Shown one piece after another: positions 43,473 through 52,335 of a stretch of DNA of 64,000 nucleotides (position 1 is the stretch's first letter; each line of letters begins with the position of its first letter). The stretch is taken from the NCBI RefSeq assembly GCF_014931605.1, contig NZ_CP053382.1, positions 1,240,001-1,304,000 of the forward strand, read 5' to 3'. Both the position numbers and the translations under genes were made by a program. This DNA comes from Halomonas sp. MCCC 1A13316. GTDB lineage: Bacteria > Pseudomonadota > Gammaproteobacteria > Pseudomonadales > Halomonadaceae. A model generated the notes under the pieces. The model was given only the letters and a program-made list of their open reading frames with translations. It made no database searches and was not told the origin of the DNA.

Positions 43473-44321
43473 TCAGTCGGTGAAGCTGCCATTGCGATAG
43501 TCGTGCAGCGCCTGATCGATCTCGTGAAGGTGATTCATCACGAAAGGGCCATAGTGGACGATCGGTTCACCATGCGGCGTGCCGGCGAGTAACAGGCACT
43601 GCGCACCCTCGCGGCTGGAGAGGGCCAGCGTATCGCCCTCGCCGAGACGTGCCAACTGGCCGGCTGTAACCTTCTCTCCGGCGACCTGCAGGGCACCGTC
43701 GAAGACAAACACCGCCAGCGTTTCACTGCTTGTCGCGAGCGCCATCTCACCGCCGGCCTCGAGCCGCGCATGGGCCACGGCGCCGTCGCCGGCGAGGGAG
43801 TCCAGCGGGCCCGCGACGCTCTCTCCGGTCTGCGTCGTCCAGCTGCCACCGAGCGCAATCAGTTCCCCCTTGTCTGTCTTCAGGCGCGGCATTTCGCCGC
43901 TGCGCACATCGCGGTATCGTGCTTCGCTCAGTTTTTCCCGTGCCGCCAGGTTGAGCCACAGCTGGAAACCATGCAGGCCCTGGCTATCGGTCAGTGGCAT
44001 TTCGGCGTGAACGATTCCGCGGCCGGTATGCATCCACTGGGCGTCACCGGCCTGGATGGTGCTGCTGTGTCCCAGGTGGTCTTCGTGGGTGATGCCGCCA
44101 TGGATGATATAGGTGAGCGTCTGAATGCCGCGGTGCGGATGCGAAGGGAAGCCGCCAATGTAGTCGTCGGGCCGATCGGAGCCGAGTTCGTCGAGCATCA
44201 GGAAGGGGTCGAGTTCGCCGTCGAAGCGATGGATGCGTTGGATGTGCACGCCGTCGCCATCCTGGCTGGGGTGACTCTGGATCAGGCCTTCGATGCGACG
44301 AATGTTGGGGCTAGCGACCAT
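43473..44321 (-). CDS. Pirin family protein
   Basis: 282 residues from ATG 44321, chosen because GGGAG sits about 8 nt upstream; the frame opens earlier without a ribosome site. The pirin metal site is FPSHPHRGIQTLTYIIHG with a later HEDHLG, and GDAQWMHTGRGIVHAEMP, giving three histidines and a glutamate. A second cupin domain follows. Bacterial pirins include a quercetin dioxygenase and enzyme modulators; the role here is unknown. It is divergent from a LysR gene that probably controls it. Confidence 0.9.
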   Translation of the reverse strand: MVASPNIRRIEGLIQSHPSQDGDGVHIQRIHRFDGELDPFLMLDELGSDRPDDYIGGFPSHPHRGIQTLTYIIHGGITHEDHLGHSSTIQAGDAQWMHTGRGIVHAEMPLTDSQGLHGFQLWLNLAAREKLSEARYRDVRSGEMPRLKTDKGELIALGGSWTTQTGESVAGPLDSLAGDGAVAHARLEAGGEMALATSSETLAVFVFDGALQVAGEKVTAGQLARLGEGDTLALSSREGAQCLLLAGTPHGEPIVHYGPFVMNHLHEIDQALHDYRNGSFTD

Positions 44322-44431
44322 GGTGCAGTCTCCCATTGTGGTTCTGAATGGTGGATATGCCTGGCATTCTAGACCGTTTTTTTCGAAGATTAAGCGCAAC
44401 GTTTCGCAGCTATCATTCGAGGAATTCGAAT

Positions 44432-45331
44432 ATGTCCCGCGTCACCCTGGCCCAGTGGCAGATGCTCGCGGCGGTCGTCGATCACGGCGGCTTTGCTCGC
44501 GCCGCCGAGGCGGTTCACAAGAGCCCTTCCACCCTCAACCATGCCGTGCACAAGCTCGAGGAGCAGCTCGGCGTCAGAGTGCTGGAGCCGGTGGGGCGCC
44601 AGGTGCGCCTGACCGAGGCCGGCGAGATGATGCTGCGCCGGGCGCGCCAGTTGATCGAGAGCGCCGAGGCGCTGGAAGACGTTGCCGGCCGCCTCGCCGA
44701 GGGCCTCGAGGCCGAAGTGGTCCTGTCGGTCGACCAGATCTTTCCCACCGCTGCCTTGGCAGCAGCGTTGAGCCTTTTCTCCGCTGAATACCCTTACGTT
44801 CGCGTACAGCTCCATGAAACCGTGCTCAACGGTGGCATCGAGATGCTCTACGACGGCCGTGCGGATCTGGCCGTTTCGGGGCTGGCAGCGCAGGGCTTTC
44901 TCGGCGAGCCGCTGGTGTCGGTCCACTTCATTGCCGTGGCCCACCGCGACCATGAGCTGCACGCACTCGATCGCGAGCTCGACCTACGTGACCTGCAGCG
45001 CCATCGCCAACTGGTAGTACGCGACTCGGCGCTGCGTCAGTCGATGGATGCCGGCTGGCTCAAGGCGGAGCAGCGCTGGACGGTCAGCCATCTCGAAACC
45101 TCCATCGACATGGTCCGACGCTGCCTGGGGTTTGCCTGGCTACCCGAAACGCGCATACACAACGACTTGGAAAATGGCTTGATGCGCCCGCTACGGCTCT
45201 CGGCCGGCGGTATCCGGGAGGTACCCATGCAGATGATCTTTCGCGACCGCGACCGCGCGGGCCCCGCGACTCACGCCATGGCCCGCGCATTACACGAAGC
45301 AGTAGCGAGTACCTGCCCGAGGCATATGTGA
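44432..45331 (+). CDS. LysR-family regulator divergent from pirin
   Basis: 299 residues from ATG 44432 (GAGGAA 7 nt upstream); the frame opens 28 codons earlier without a site. The winged helix-turn-helix includes MLAAVVDHGGFARAAEAVHKSPSTLNHAVHKLEEQLG, and the effector domain begins near residue 90. The pirin and LysR starts are about 110 bp apart, suggesting regulation across this shared promoter region. Confidence 0.9.
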   Translation: MSRVTLAQWQMLAAVVDHGGFARAAEAVHKSPSTLNHAVHKLEEQLGVRVLEPVGRQVRLTEAGEMMLRRARQLIESAEALEDVAGRLAEGLEAEVVLSVDQIFPTAALAAALSLFSAEYPYVRVQLHETVLNGGIEMLYDGRADLAVSGLAAQGFLGEPLVSVHFIAVAHRDHELHALDRELDLRDLQRHRQLVVRDSALRQSMDAGWLKAEQRWTVSHLETSIDMVRRCLGFAWLPETRIHNDLENGLMRPLRLSAGGIREVPMQMIFRDRDRAGPATHAMARALHEAVASTCPRHM

Positions 45332-45431
45332 TCGTTCGCTTTTTTCGATGGTAGAGGCGGAAAAACTGCGCTTGAGCGATGAGCAGGAGGCGTTACTCTC
45401 ATTAGCCAAATGACGCTTTATGGAGAACGCA

Positions 45432-46436
45432 ATGGGCCTGTTGATCGACGGCAAATGGCACGACCAGTGGTACGACACCAAGAAGCATGGCGGCGAGTTC
45501 GTACGCGAATCTTCCAAGCTGCACGACTGGGTGACGCGTGACGGTGGCCCGGGGCCCGACGGACAACGCGCCGTGCCGGCGGAAGCGGGGCGTTTCCACC
45601 TCTATGTGTCGCTGGCCTGCCCCTGGGCGCACCGTACCCTGATCATGCGCAAGCTGAAGGGCCTCGAGAATGTCATCGGTGTCTCCCACGTCAGCCCGCT
45701 GATGCTCGATCAGGGCTGGACCTACCACGAGGACGAAGGTGCCAGCGGCGATCCGGTCAACGGCGTCGAGTACCACCGCGAACTCTATACCCTGACCGAT
45801 CGACACTACACCGGACGCGTCACGGTGCCGGTATTGTGGGACAAGCAGGAAGGGCGCATCGTCAATAACGAATCGGCCGAGCTGGTACGCATCCTCAACG
45901 ACGCCTTCGACGAGGTGACAGGAAACCGGTCCGACTTCTACCCTGCGGACCTGCGCGAGACCATCAATGCGGTCAACGAGGACGTCTACGAGCACATCAA
46001 CAACGGCGTCTATAAGTCGGGCTTCGCCACCGAGCAGGCGGTCTACGACAAGCACGTCAAGGCGCTGTTCGAGGCGCTGGACCGGGTCGAGGCGCGCCTG
46101 GCCGAGAACCGCTACCTGGCCGGCGAGTGGCTGACCGAAGCCGATGTGCGGCTGTTTTCCACCCTGGTGCGCTTCGATGCCGTCTACTACGGCCACTTCA
46201 AATGCAACTTCAGGCGCATCGAGGACTACCCCAACCTATCTAACTACCTGCGCGAGCTGTACCAGTGGCCGGGCGTGGCCGAGACGGTGAACCTCGAGCA
46301 CATCAAGCGTCACTACTATTACAGCCATGACGCCATCAACCCCACGCGCATCGTGCCTGGAGGGCCGCTGCTGGACTTCGAGCGCTCTCACGACCGCGAG
46401 CGACTGCCGGGGCAGGGGATTCGCGAGAAAAAATGA
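45432..46436 (+). CDS. Glutathionyl-hydroquinone reductase (Xi-class GST, YqjG/EcfG/ECM4-like)
   Basis: 334 residues from ATG 45432, with GGAG just before it; another ATG lies four codons upstream. The catalytic motif is LYVSLACPWAHRTLI with C63, and the C-terminal domain includes the LAENRYLAGEWLTEADVRLFSTLVRFDAVYYGHFKCN stretch typical of this class. The enzyme removes glutathione from glutathionyl-hydroquinones using a second glutathione. It sits alone between the LysR gene and a hairpin. Confidence 0.93.
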   Translation: MGLLIDGKWHDQWYDTKKHGGEFVRESSKLHDWVTRDGGPGPDGQRAVPAEAGRFHLYVSLACPWAHRTLIMRKLKGLENVIGVSHVSPLMLDQGWTYHEDEGASGDPVNGVEYHRELYTLTDRHYTGRVTVPVLWDKQEGRIVNNESAELVRILNDAFDEVTGNRSDFYPADLRETINAVNEDVYEHINNGVYKSGFATEQAVYDKHVKALFEALDRVEARLAENRYLAGEWLTEADVRLFSTLVRFDAVYYGHFKCNFRRIEDYPNLSNYLRELYQWPGVAETVNLEHIKRHYYYSHDAINPTRIVPGGPLLDFERSHDRERLPGQGIREKK

Positions 46437-46440
46437 CGGG

Positions 46441-46469
46441 GTCCGCCGCTCCCACCGGGAGCGGCGGAC
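46441..46469. terminator. Hairpin between the GST gene and the decayed oxidoreductase
   Basis: A perfect 13-bp stem (GTCCGCCGCTCCC and complement) with a 3-nt loop. On the minus strand TTTTTT follows seven bases later; on the plus strand there is no T-run. It probably ended the minus-strand operon before the upstream gene decayed. Confidence 0.65.
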
Positions 46470-47002
46470 TCGTCGAGTTGACGCCCCGCCACGGCGTTGA
46501 ACAGCTCGGCGCTGACTTCGCTGACGCGCTACCAGCTCGCGAGCATGCTGGACCAGCGGATAACCGACGTAGGTGTGCGCCAGCACAAAGCGCTTACCGC
46601 TGGCCTCGACCGCCTCGGCCAGACGCTGTGCCTCGTCGACGCTCAGCCTCATCGGCTTTTCGCAGATCACATGAATACCCGCCTTCAGGCAGGCGAGTGC
46701 CGCCGCAAAGTGCAGGTGGTTGGGCGTGACGATGGAGAGGACCTCGGCGCCGTCTTCGTGCTCGGCCTCGCCGGCAAGCAGTGCCTGGTAGTCGGTATAG
46801 CAGCGCGCCTCGGCCACGCCCAGCTCACGGGCCGTAGCCCGGTTGCGTTCGGCCTGTGACGAGAAAGCCCCGGTACCAGCTCGTAGCGATCGTCCATGCG
46901 CGCGGCGATGCGATGCACGCCGCCGATCAGCGCTCCCTGGCCGCCACCGACCATGGCCAGCCGCAGGCGCCGCGGCGTCTCTTGGCGTGGTGTTGCGTTC
47001 AT
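46470..47002 (-). pseudogene. Gfo/Idh/MocA-family oxidoreductase, frameshifted and truncated
   Basis: It starts well (ATG 47002 with GAGGAG upstream; RLRLAMVGGGQGALIGGVHRIAARMDDRYELVPG), then shifts frame at a GGGG run (complement of 46868-46871). It continues in a second frame as ...AERNRATARELGVAEARCY, LSIVTPNHLHFAAALACLKAGIHVICEKPM and FVLAHTYVGYP. Likeness ends after HARELV. Family members have about 380 residues, so the substrate domain is missing. It follows the sugar isomerase by 18 bp and was once in the same operon. Confidence 0.8.
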
Positions 47003-47019
47003 GTCGGGTCTCCTCAGGG

Positions 47020-48075
47020 TCAGTCGAGCCCCAGCAGGGCGCGATTGGCTTGGCGGTCGGTGCCGGCGTCGGCGAAGTCGTCGAAGGCGCGGTCGGTCAC
47101 GCGGATGATGTGTTCGGCCACGAAGTGGGCGCCCTCGATGGCACCCTGCTCGGGATGCTTGAGGGCGCACTCCCATTCGATCACCGCCCAGCCCGGGAAG
47201 TCGTACTGCGCCAGGCGCGAAAAGATGCCCTTGAAATCGACCTGGCCGTCGCCCAGCGAGCGGAAGCGCCCGGCGCGTTCCACCCAGGAGCTGTAACCGC
47301 CGTAGACGCCCTGCTGGGCGGAGGGATGGAACTCGGCATCCTTGACGTGGAACATGCGGATGCGCGGGTGGTAGCGGTCGAGGAAGGCCAGGTAGTCGAG
47401 TTGTTGCAGAACCATGTGCGACGGATCGTAGAGGATGCAGCAGCGCGGATGCTCGTCGACGGCGGCGAGGAAGCGCTCGAAGGTAATGCCGTCGTGTAGG
47501 TCCTCGCCGGGGTGGATCTCGAAGCAAAGGTCGACGCCCTCGCTGTCGCAGACGTCGAGAATCGGCTTCCAGCGCCTGGCCAGTTCGGCGAAACCTTCCT
47601 CCACCAGACCTGCGGGTCGCTGCGGAAAGGGATAGAGAAAGGGCCACAGCAGCGCACCGGAGAAGGTAGCCAGCGCACTCAGCCCCAGGTTGGCGCTGGC
47701 CCGTGCGGCGAGCTCGAGCTGATTCACGGCCCAGGCCTGGCGCGCCTCGGGGTTTCCGTGAAGCTCGGCCGGTGCGAAGCCGTCGAACAGGCTGTCATAG
47801 ACCGGATGTACCGCCACCAGTTGCCCCTGCAGGTGGGCGGAGAGTTCGGTGATGACCAGGCCGTGCACGGCCAGCATGGCCTGGATTTCCTGGCAGTACG
47901 GCTGGCTCTCGGCGGCGCGCTCAAGGTCGAACAGGCGCTTGTCCCATGAGGGGATCTGCACGCCTTCGAAGCCCAGCTTCGAAGCCCATTGGGCGATGGC
48001 TTCCAGGCTATCGAAGGGGGGCTCGTCGCCGGCGTACTGGGCCAGGAACAGGGCCGGCCCCTTGATGGTCTTCAT
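47020..48075 (-). CDS. Sugar phosphate isomerase/epimerase (AP-endonuclease 2-like TIM barrel)
   Basis: 351 residues with the xylose-isomerase-like TIM barrel: LGFEGVQIPSWD, VDLCFEIHPGEDLHDGITFERFL, CILYDPSHMVLQQLDYLAFLD, MFHVKDAEF and WAVIEWECALK, which supply the metal-binding Glu, Asp and His residues. Family members isomerise or epimerise sugars, inositols or hydroxypyruvate; these usually pair with a Gfo/Idh/MocA dehydrogenase, as here. A LacI regulator and two operators lie upstream, so a carbohydrate probably induces it. Confidence 0.87.
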   Translation of the reverse strand: MKTIKGPALFLAQYAGDEPPFDSLEAIAQWASKLGFEGVQIPSWDKRLFDLERAAESQPYCQEIQAMLAVHGLVITELSAHLQGQLVAVHPVYDSLFDGFAPAELHGNPEARQAWAVNQLELAARASANLGLSALATFSGALLWPFLYPFPQRPAGLVEEGFAELARRWKPILDVCDSEGVDLCFEIHPGEDLHDGITFERFLAAVDEHPRCCILYDPSHMVLQQLDYLAFLDRYHPRIRMFHVKDAEFHPSAQQGVYGGYSSWVERAGRFRSLGDGQVDFKGIFSRLAQYDFPGWAVIEWECALKHPEQGAIEGAHFVAEHIIRVTDRAFDDFADAGTDRQANRALLGLD

Positions 48076-48136
48076 CGAGCACCTCGCTTGTCGCTGTTAT
48101 CGGCGCGGGCGGGAAGCCCATTTGATGTCTGTTTGA

Positions 48137-48150
48137 TGTAATGGATTACA
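48137..48150. promoter_or_regulatory. LacI-type operator upstream of the isomerase
   Basis: TGTAATGGATTACA, inverted TGTAA/TTACA arms, about 60 bp before the isomerase start on its promoter side. It shares its arms with the dyad at 48368-48381. Confidence 0.65.
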
Positions 48151-48367
48151 TTGCAGCAGCAAGGTCAACAAGGGTCAAGCTGTTGACGAGGGGGTTCGAG
48201 GCGGTGAAAGGTAGCCGAGGAAACTCAGGAAACCCGTTGTCTGCGGGCCTCATGGCTTGGTGATTCTTGGCATGAACGTAGCGCGTATTAGACTAAAGAG
48301 GGTTGGCTCGAGCCGCTCATGCTGAGGAATGGCGAGGCGCTTTGATCGCACGATTTCTACGCTTTTG

Positions 48368-48381
48368 TGTAAAGCTTTACA
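48368..48381. promoter_or_regulatory. LacI-type operator overlapping the lacI-family gene promoter
   Basis: TGTAAAGCTTTACA is a perfect 14-bp palindrome. Its right half doubles as a -35 candidate (TTTACA), followed 18 bp later by CACAAT as a -10 candidate. Binding of the regulator there would repress its own gene. Confidence 0.7.
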
Positions 48382-48521
48382 TTCTGACGATGGGCAACTC
48401 ACAATAAAGCGTGCGTGGCGGGGCGGTGCCGGCCACGGCGTTACCGCGGCGGGATGACCACGTCATGCCAAGAGCCAAGCAGACGCTCCCCAAGATAACT
48501 CTTTCAAAGCGAACACAATCC

Positions 48522-49526
48522 ATGCCTACCATCAAGGACGTCGCTTTGGCGGCAGGCTGCTCCACGGCCACCGTATCGCGGGCACTGGCCAACCCGGAAA
48601 AGGTATCCGAGGCCACCCGGCAGCGTGTGGCGCATGCCATCGCCGAAGTGGGTTACGTTCCCAACGTGGCGGCACGCAACCTGCGCCGCGCCGAGTCGCG
48701 AACGATCGTCACGCTGTTGCCCGACATCTCTAATCCCTTCTTCTCCGAGATCATCAACGGCATGGAGGAGGTGGCTCACCAAGCCGGCTACCAAGTGCTG
48801 ATCGGCGACTGCGAGCGCGACCCGGCCAGGGCCGAGGCCTACTTCAATCTGCTGCCGACCAACCAGGCCGACGGCATCATCCTGCTGACGTCCGACATTC
48901 CCCGTGCGCTGGTCCGCCACGCCGACGCCCGCGCAGATGCGCCGCTGGTCATGGCCTGCGAATTCTTCTCCGACGTCGACCTGCCAACCGTCGCCATCGA
49001 CAACTATCAGGCCACGGCGCATGCCATCGACTACCTGGTCTCGCTGGGTCATGCGCGCATCGCCTCGGTCTCAGGCCCTGTCGGCAACCCCATCTGCCGC
49101 GAGCGCACCCGCGGGTACCACGACACGCTGGCCGCCCGGGGGCTGTCGAGCTCGGCACGCGTGGTGGAAGGCGACTTCGGCTTTCGTTCGGGCTACCAGC
49201 AGGGGATGACGCTGCTCGATTGCACTGAGCCGCGGCCCAGTGCGATCTTCTGTCATAGCGACGAGATGGCCATCGGCGTGCTCAAGGCAGCCCGTCAGCT
49301 CGGCATTCGCGTACCCGAGGCGCTCTCGGTAGTGGGTTTCGACAACATCGGCTTCAGCGAGTACTGCGAGCCGGAGCTGACGACCGTCAGCCAGCCCCGT
49401 CACGAGATCGGCCAACAGGCGATGCGCATGTTGCTGAGCCTGCTGGCGGGGGAGGCCGTGGTGCGACGACAGATCCTGAGCACGCAGCTCATCGTGCGCA
49501 AGAGTACCGGTCGCCCGGCGGCTTGA
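48522..49526 (+). CDS. LacI-family transcriptional regulator
   Basis: 334 residues from ATG 48522; the longer frame upstream has no LacI likeness. The headpiece MPTIKDVALAAGCSTATVSRALANPEKVSEATRQRV is typical, with the hinge-helix region NLRRAESRT. The periplasmic-binding-protein-like domain that follows (LLPDISNPFFSEIINGMEE, SVVGFDNIGFSEYCEPELTTV) binds the inducer. It is divergent from the isomerase gene with two TGTAA-type dyads between, so it most likely represses that operon and itself. Confidence 0.92.
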   Translation: MPTIKDVALAAGCSTATVSRALANPEKVSEATRQRVAHAIAEVGYVPNVAARNLRRAESRTIVTLLPDISNPFFSEIINGMEEVAHQAGYQVLIGDCERDPARAEAYFNLLPTNQADGIILLTSDIPRALVRHADARADAPLVMACEFFSDVDLPTVAIDNYQATAHAIDYLVSLGHARIASVSGPVGNPICRERTRGYHDTLAARGLSSSARVVEGDFGFRSGYQQGMTLLDCTEPRPSAIFCHSDEMAIGVLKAARQLGIRVPEALSVVGFDNIGFSEYCEPELTTVSQPRHEIGQQAMRMLLSLLAGEAVVRRQILSTQLIVRKSTGRPAA

Positions 49527-49534
49527 GCGACGGT

Positions 49535-49987
49535 CTATTGCCGCTGTTTGGCCAGCCACCGGTCCAGCGCATTGGCGAACTCGCGCCGGTCGGCATCGCT
49601 GTAGCCCTTGGGGCCGCCGGTGTGCTCGCCGCTGGAGCGCAGCGTTTCCATGAAATCCCTCATCTGGACGCGGGCGCGAATATTGTTCCTGTCGAGGATC
49701 TCGCCGCGGGTGGTCATCACCGCCGCACCCTTGTCGATGGCCTCGAGAGCCAGTGGCAGGTCGGAGCTGATCAGCAGATCGCCCGTTTCGAGGCGCGCCA
49801 CGATTTCGTTGTCGGCGGCATCGAAGCCGTGGCTCACCGACAGCGACTTGACCCACTTCGAGGGCGGCAGGGGGATGGCATGATTGGCGACGAACCAGGT
49901 CGGCGTGGTGGTGCGCTCGGCGGCGCGTACGATGATCTCGCGCGCGACCTTGGGGCAGGCGTCGGCATCGACCCATAGCGTGGGCAT
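49535..49987 (-). CDS. UPF0178/YaiI-YqxD family protein
   Basis: 150 residues of the YaiI/YqxD family: LWVDADACPKVAREIIVRAAER at the start, VSHGFDAADNEIV, LLISSDLPLALEAIDKGA and LDRNNI...FMETLRSSGEHTGGPK. The acidic residues resemble those of PIN/NYN nucleases, so a nuclease role has been proposed for the family but not shown. It is convergent with the LacI gene, nine bases away. Confidence 0.9.
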   Translation of the reverse strand: MPTLWVDADACPKVAREIIVRAAERTTTPTWFVANHAIPLPPSKWVKSLSVSHGFDAADNEIVARLETGDLLISSDLPLALEAIDKGAAVMTTRGEILDRNNIRARVQMRDFMETLRSSGEHTGGPKGYSDADRREFANALDRWLAKQRQ

Positions 49988-50427
49988 TCGGGCAGGCTCC
50001 TCGCGGAAGAATTCTTGATTGTGTGATCGTAGCGTTGAAAGTACTGGTCATGGAACCAGTATCGATGGTAGCATGCGCGCTCCTCGCATGTGTTGACCCC
50101 GCCATCATGACGATTCGCTCCGTATGCCACGCATACGAGAGGCAATCACCGAGACCGACAGCTAACGCTGCAACGTCCGAGATGTGAAGATGGAGCGCCG
50201 CAGGATGCCGCCAACCGGGCGACATCGGCGCAAAAAGGTCGCCACAGCGGTTCCGCCCGATGGCGCGAACCGGATGCCAGGTGCGACCGGCATCCCACGA
50301 TAACGTGATCCGTTCTGTCCAGGCTGCTTATGCCCGTGATGACAGAGCCACCGACCTGCCAATGTGCTGTGTCGGGGATGCCTCAATGTGATTTGCCGGC
50401 GAGTGCCGGCCTACCAAGGTGTGATTG
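49988..50427. other. Long untranslated region upstream of the RNA helicase gene
   Basis: No gene is supported in these 440 bp. It contains a 7-bp inverted repeat (TACTGGT/ACCAGTA, 50042-50061). DeaD-type helicase genes in other gammaproteobacteria have long structured 5' leaders involved in cold or autoregulatory control, which may apply here, but I see no specific motif. Confidence 0.45.
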
Positions 50428-52152
50428 ATGACCTCGACTTCTGTCGCTTCGCCGAGCTTCGGCGATCTTGCTCTGCTGCCTGCCGTTCTCGCCGCTGTCG
50501 AAACACTGGGTTACGAAACTCCATCTCCGATTCAGACACAGACCATTCCGGCACTGCTGGAAGGGCGTGACATGCTGGGCCAGGCCCAGACCGGTACCGG
50601 CAAGACCGCGGCATTCGCCTTGCCGCTGCTGTCGCGGCTCGAGCTGACTCGCCGCGAGCCCCAGGTGCTGGTGCTGGCGCCTACTCGTGAACTGGCCCAG
50701 CAGGTGGCCGTCTCTTTCAGCAAGTACGGCCAGAACCTGCAGGGTCTGGAAGTCGCCACTCTGTGCGGTGGCCAGGAATATCGTGAACAGCTGGGTGCGC
50801 TGAAGCGTGGCGCACAGGTGGTGGTGGGCACGCCGGGCCGGGTGATCGATCACCTCGACCGTGGCAGCCTCAAGCTCGACGGTCTCTCCGCCCTGGTGCT
50901 GGACGAAGCCGACGAGATGCTGCGCATGGGCTTCATCGACGACGTCAAGCGTGTCGTCGCCGATACCCCCAAGGAAGCTCAGCGGGTGTTCTTCTCCGCC
51001 ACCCTGCCGACCGAGATCGAGCGCATCGTCAACCGCTACCTGGTCGACCCGGTCAAGGTCGCGATCGAGTCGCGCACCACCACCGGCGAGAATATTGAGC
51101 AGCGCCTGGTGCGCGTCGACGGCGGCGCCAAGCTGGAGGCGCTGTCGCGCATCCTCGAGGTCGAGGCGGTGGATGCTGCCATCGTCTTCGTGCGCACCCG
51201 GGCTGCCTGTACCACATTGATGGAGCAGCTCTCCGCGCGTGGCGTGAACGTGGCCAGCCTCTCGGGCGACCTCGACCAGAGCCTGCGCGAGCGCACCATT
51301 CAGCGTCTCAAGCGCGGCAAGGTCGACGTGCTGATCGCCACCGACGTGGCCGCCCGCGGCCTCGACGTGCCGCGCATCACCCACGTCTTCAACTATGACC
51401 TGCCCCAGGATGCCGAGGCCTACACCCACCGTATCGGCCGTACCGGCCGGGCCGGGCGTACCGGTATCTCGATCACCTTCGTCGGCTTCCGCGAAGGCCG
51501 CAAGGTGGGCTGGATCGAGCAGGCCACCGGCCAGAAGCTCAGCGAAATGGAAGTGCCCGACGAGGCCGCCATTCGCGCTCATCGTGACGAAGTATTCCAT
51601 CAGCGCATCATCGGCAGCCTGACCGGCGGTGCCGACGAGCAGCGCGCACTGGTCGAGCGCCTGGTGGCGGAAGGTCACGATCCGGTGGAGCTGGCCTGTG
51701 CCTTTGCCGCCCTGGCGCGTGCCGACGAAGCGCCCATCGGTCGCCTGCAGGCGCCGCGCAAGGAGCGTGTCGAGCGTGGTGGTGAGCGTGCATCGCGTGA
51801 CGGCAAGCCGCCGCGTCGTGAGCGTGACAGCCGCGGCCCGAGCGAAGGCATGACCCGCTACCGCGTTGCCGTCGGCCACAAGGATGGCGTAAAGCCGGGC
51901 CAACTGGTCGGCGCGTTGGCCAACGAGGGTGGCATCGAAGGTTCGCGGATCGGCCGTATCGATATCCGCAACGCCTTCTCGGTGGTGGAACTGCCGAGTT
52001 CGCTTCCGCCGAGCATCCTGGCCAAGATGGCGCGTGCCCGCGTCGCTGGCCGCCCGCTGGAGATCAGCGAGGACGGCGGTGCCCCCGAGCGTGCTCCGCG
52101 CCGTCGCCGCGAAGACGGTGATGCACCGGTGCGTCGCCGCACCAGCGCTTAA
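50428..52152 (+). CDS. DEAD-box ATP-dependent RNA helicase (DeaD/CsdA-like)
   Basis: 574 residues from ATG 50428. The helicase motifs are in order: Q-motif with TPSPIQTQTIPALL, motif I AQTGTGKT, Ia PTRELAQQ, motif II DEAD, motif III SAT, motif V TDVAARGLDV and motif VI HRIGRTGRAG. A C-terminal DbpA-type RNA-binding domain (EGMTRYRVAVGHKDGVKPGQLVGALANEGGI region) and R/E-rich linkers follow. It unwinds rRNA or mRNA during ribosome assembly, especially in the cold. At 574 aa it is slightly shorter than E. coli DeaD (629). Confidence 0.95.
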   Translation: MTSTSVASPSFGDLALLPAVLAAVETLGYETPSPIQTQTIPALLEGRDMLGQAQTGTGKTAAFALPLLSRLELTRREPQVLVLAPTRELAQQVAVSFSKYGQNLQGLEVATLCGGQEYREQLGALKRGAQVVVGTPGRVIDHLDRGSLKLDGLSALVLDEADEMLRMGFIDDVKRVVADTPKEAQRVFFSATLPTEIERIVNRYLVDPVKVAIESRTTTGENIEQRLVRVDGGAKLEALSRILEVEAVDAAIVFVRTRAACTTLMEQLSARGVNVASLSGDLDQSLRERTIQRLKRGKVDVLIATDVAARGLDVPRITHVFNYDLPQDAEAYTHRIGRTGRAGRTGISITFVGFREGRKVGWIEQATGQKLSEMEVPDEAAIRAHRDEVFHQRIIGSLTGGADEQRALVERLVAEGHDPVELACAFAALARADEAPIGRLQAPRKERVERGGERASRDGKPPRRERDSRGPSEGMTRYRVAVGHKDGVKPGQLVGALANEGGIEGSRIGRIDIRNAFSVVELPSSLPPSILAKMARARVAGRPLEISEDGGAPERAPRRRREDGDAPVRRRTSA

Positions 52153-52158
52153 GCGCTC

Positions 52159-52180
52159 CGTTCGCCGCTAGCGGCGAACG
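52159..52180. other. Perfect 22-bp palindrome after the helicase gene
   Basis: CGTTCGCCGC-TA-GCGGCGAACG is exactly self-complementary. It lies 7 bp after the helicase stop and 15 bp before a conventional terminator, so it may be a secondary termination or RNA-stability element. Confidence 0.55.
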
Positions 52181-52195
52181 CTGAAAGAAGACAAG

Positions 52196-52227
52196 GCCCA
52201 GACCGGGAAACCGGGCTGGGCTTTTTT
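52196..52227 (+). terminator. Rho-independent terminator of the helicase gene
   Basis: GCCCAGACCGG-GAAA-CCGGGCTGGGC, 10 pairs plus one mismatch with a GNRA-type loop, followed by TTTTTT. Confidence 0.93.
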
Positions 52228-52335
52228 GTTTGTGCGCCAGGCATGGCGAGCAGCGCCTGACCGGCGCTCACTTGATGACTTGTTACCAAGCCGGCATGGT
52301 GGCTCATTCCAGCAAAGGGCGAAAAAGGAAGTGTA

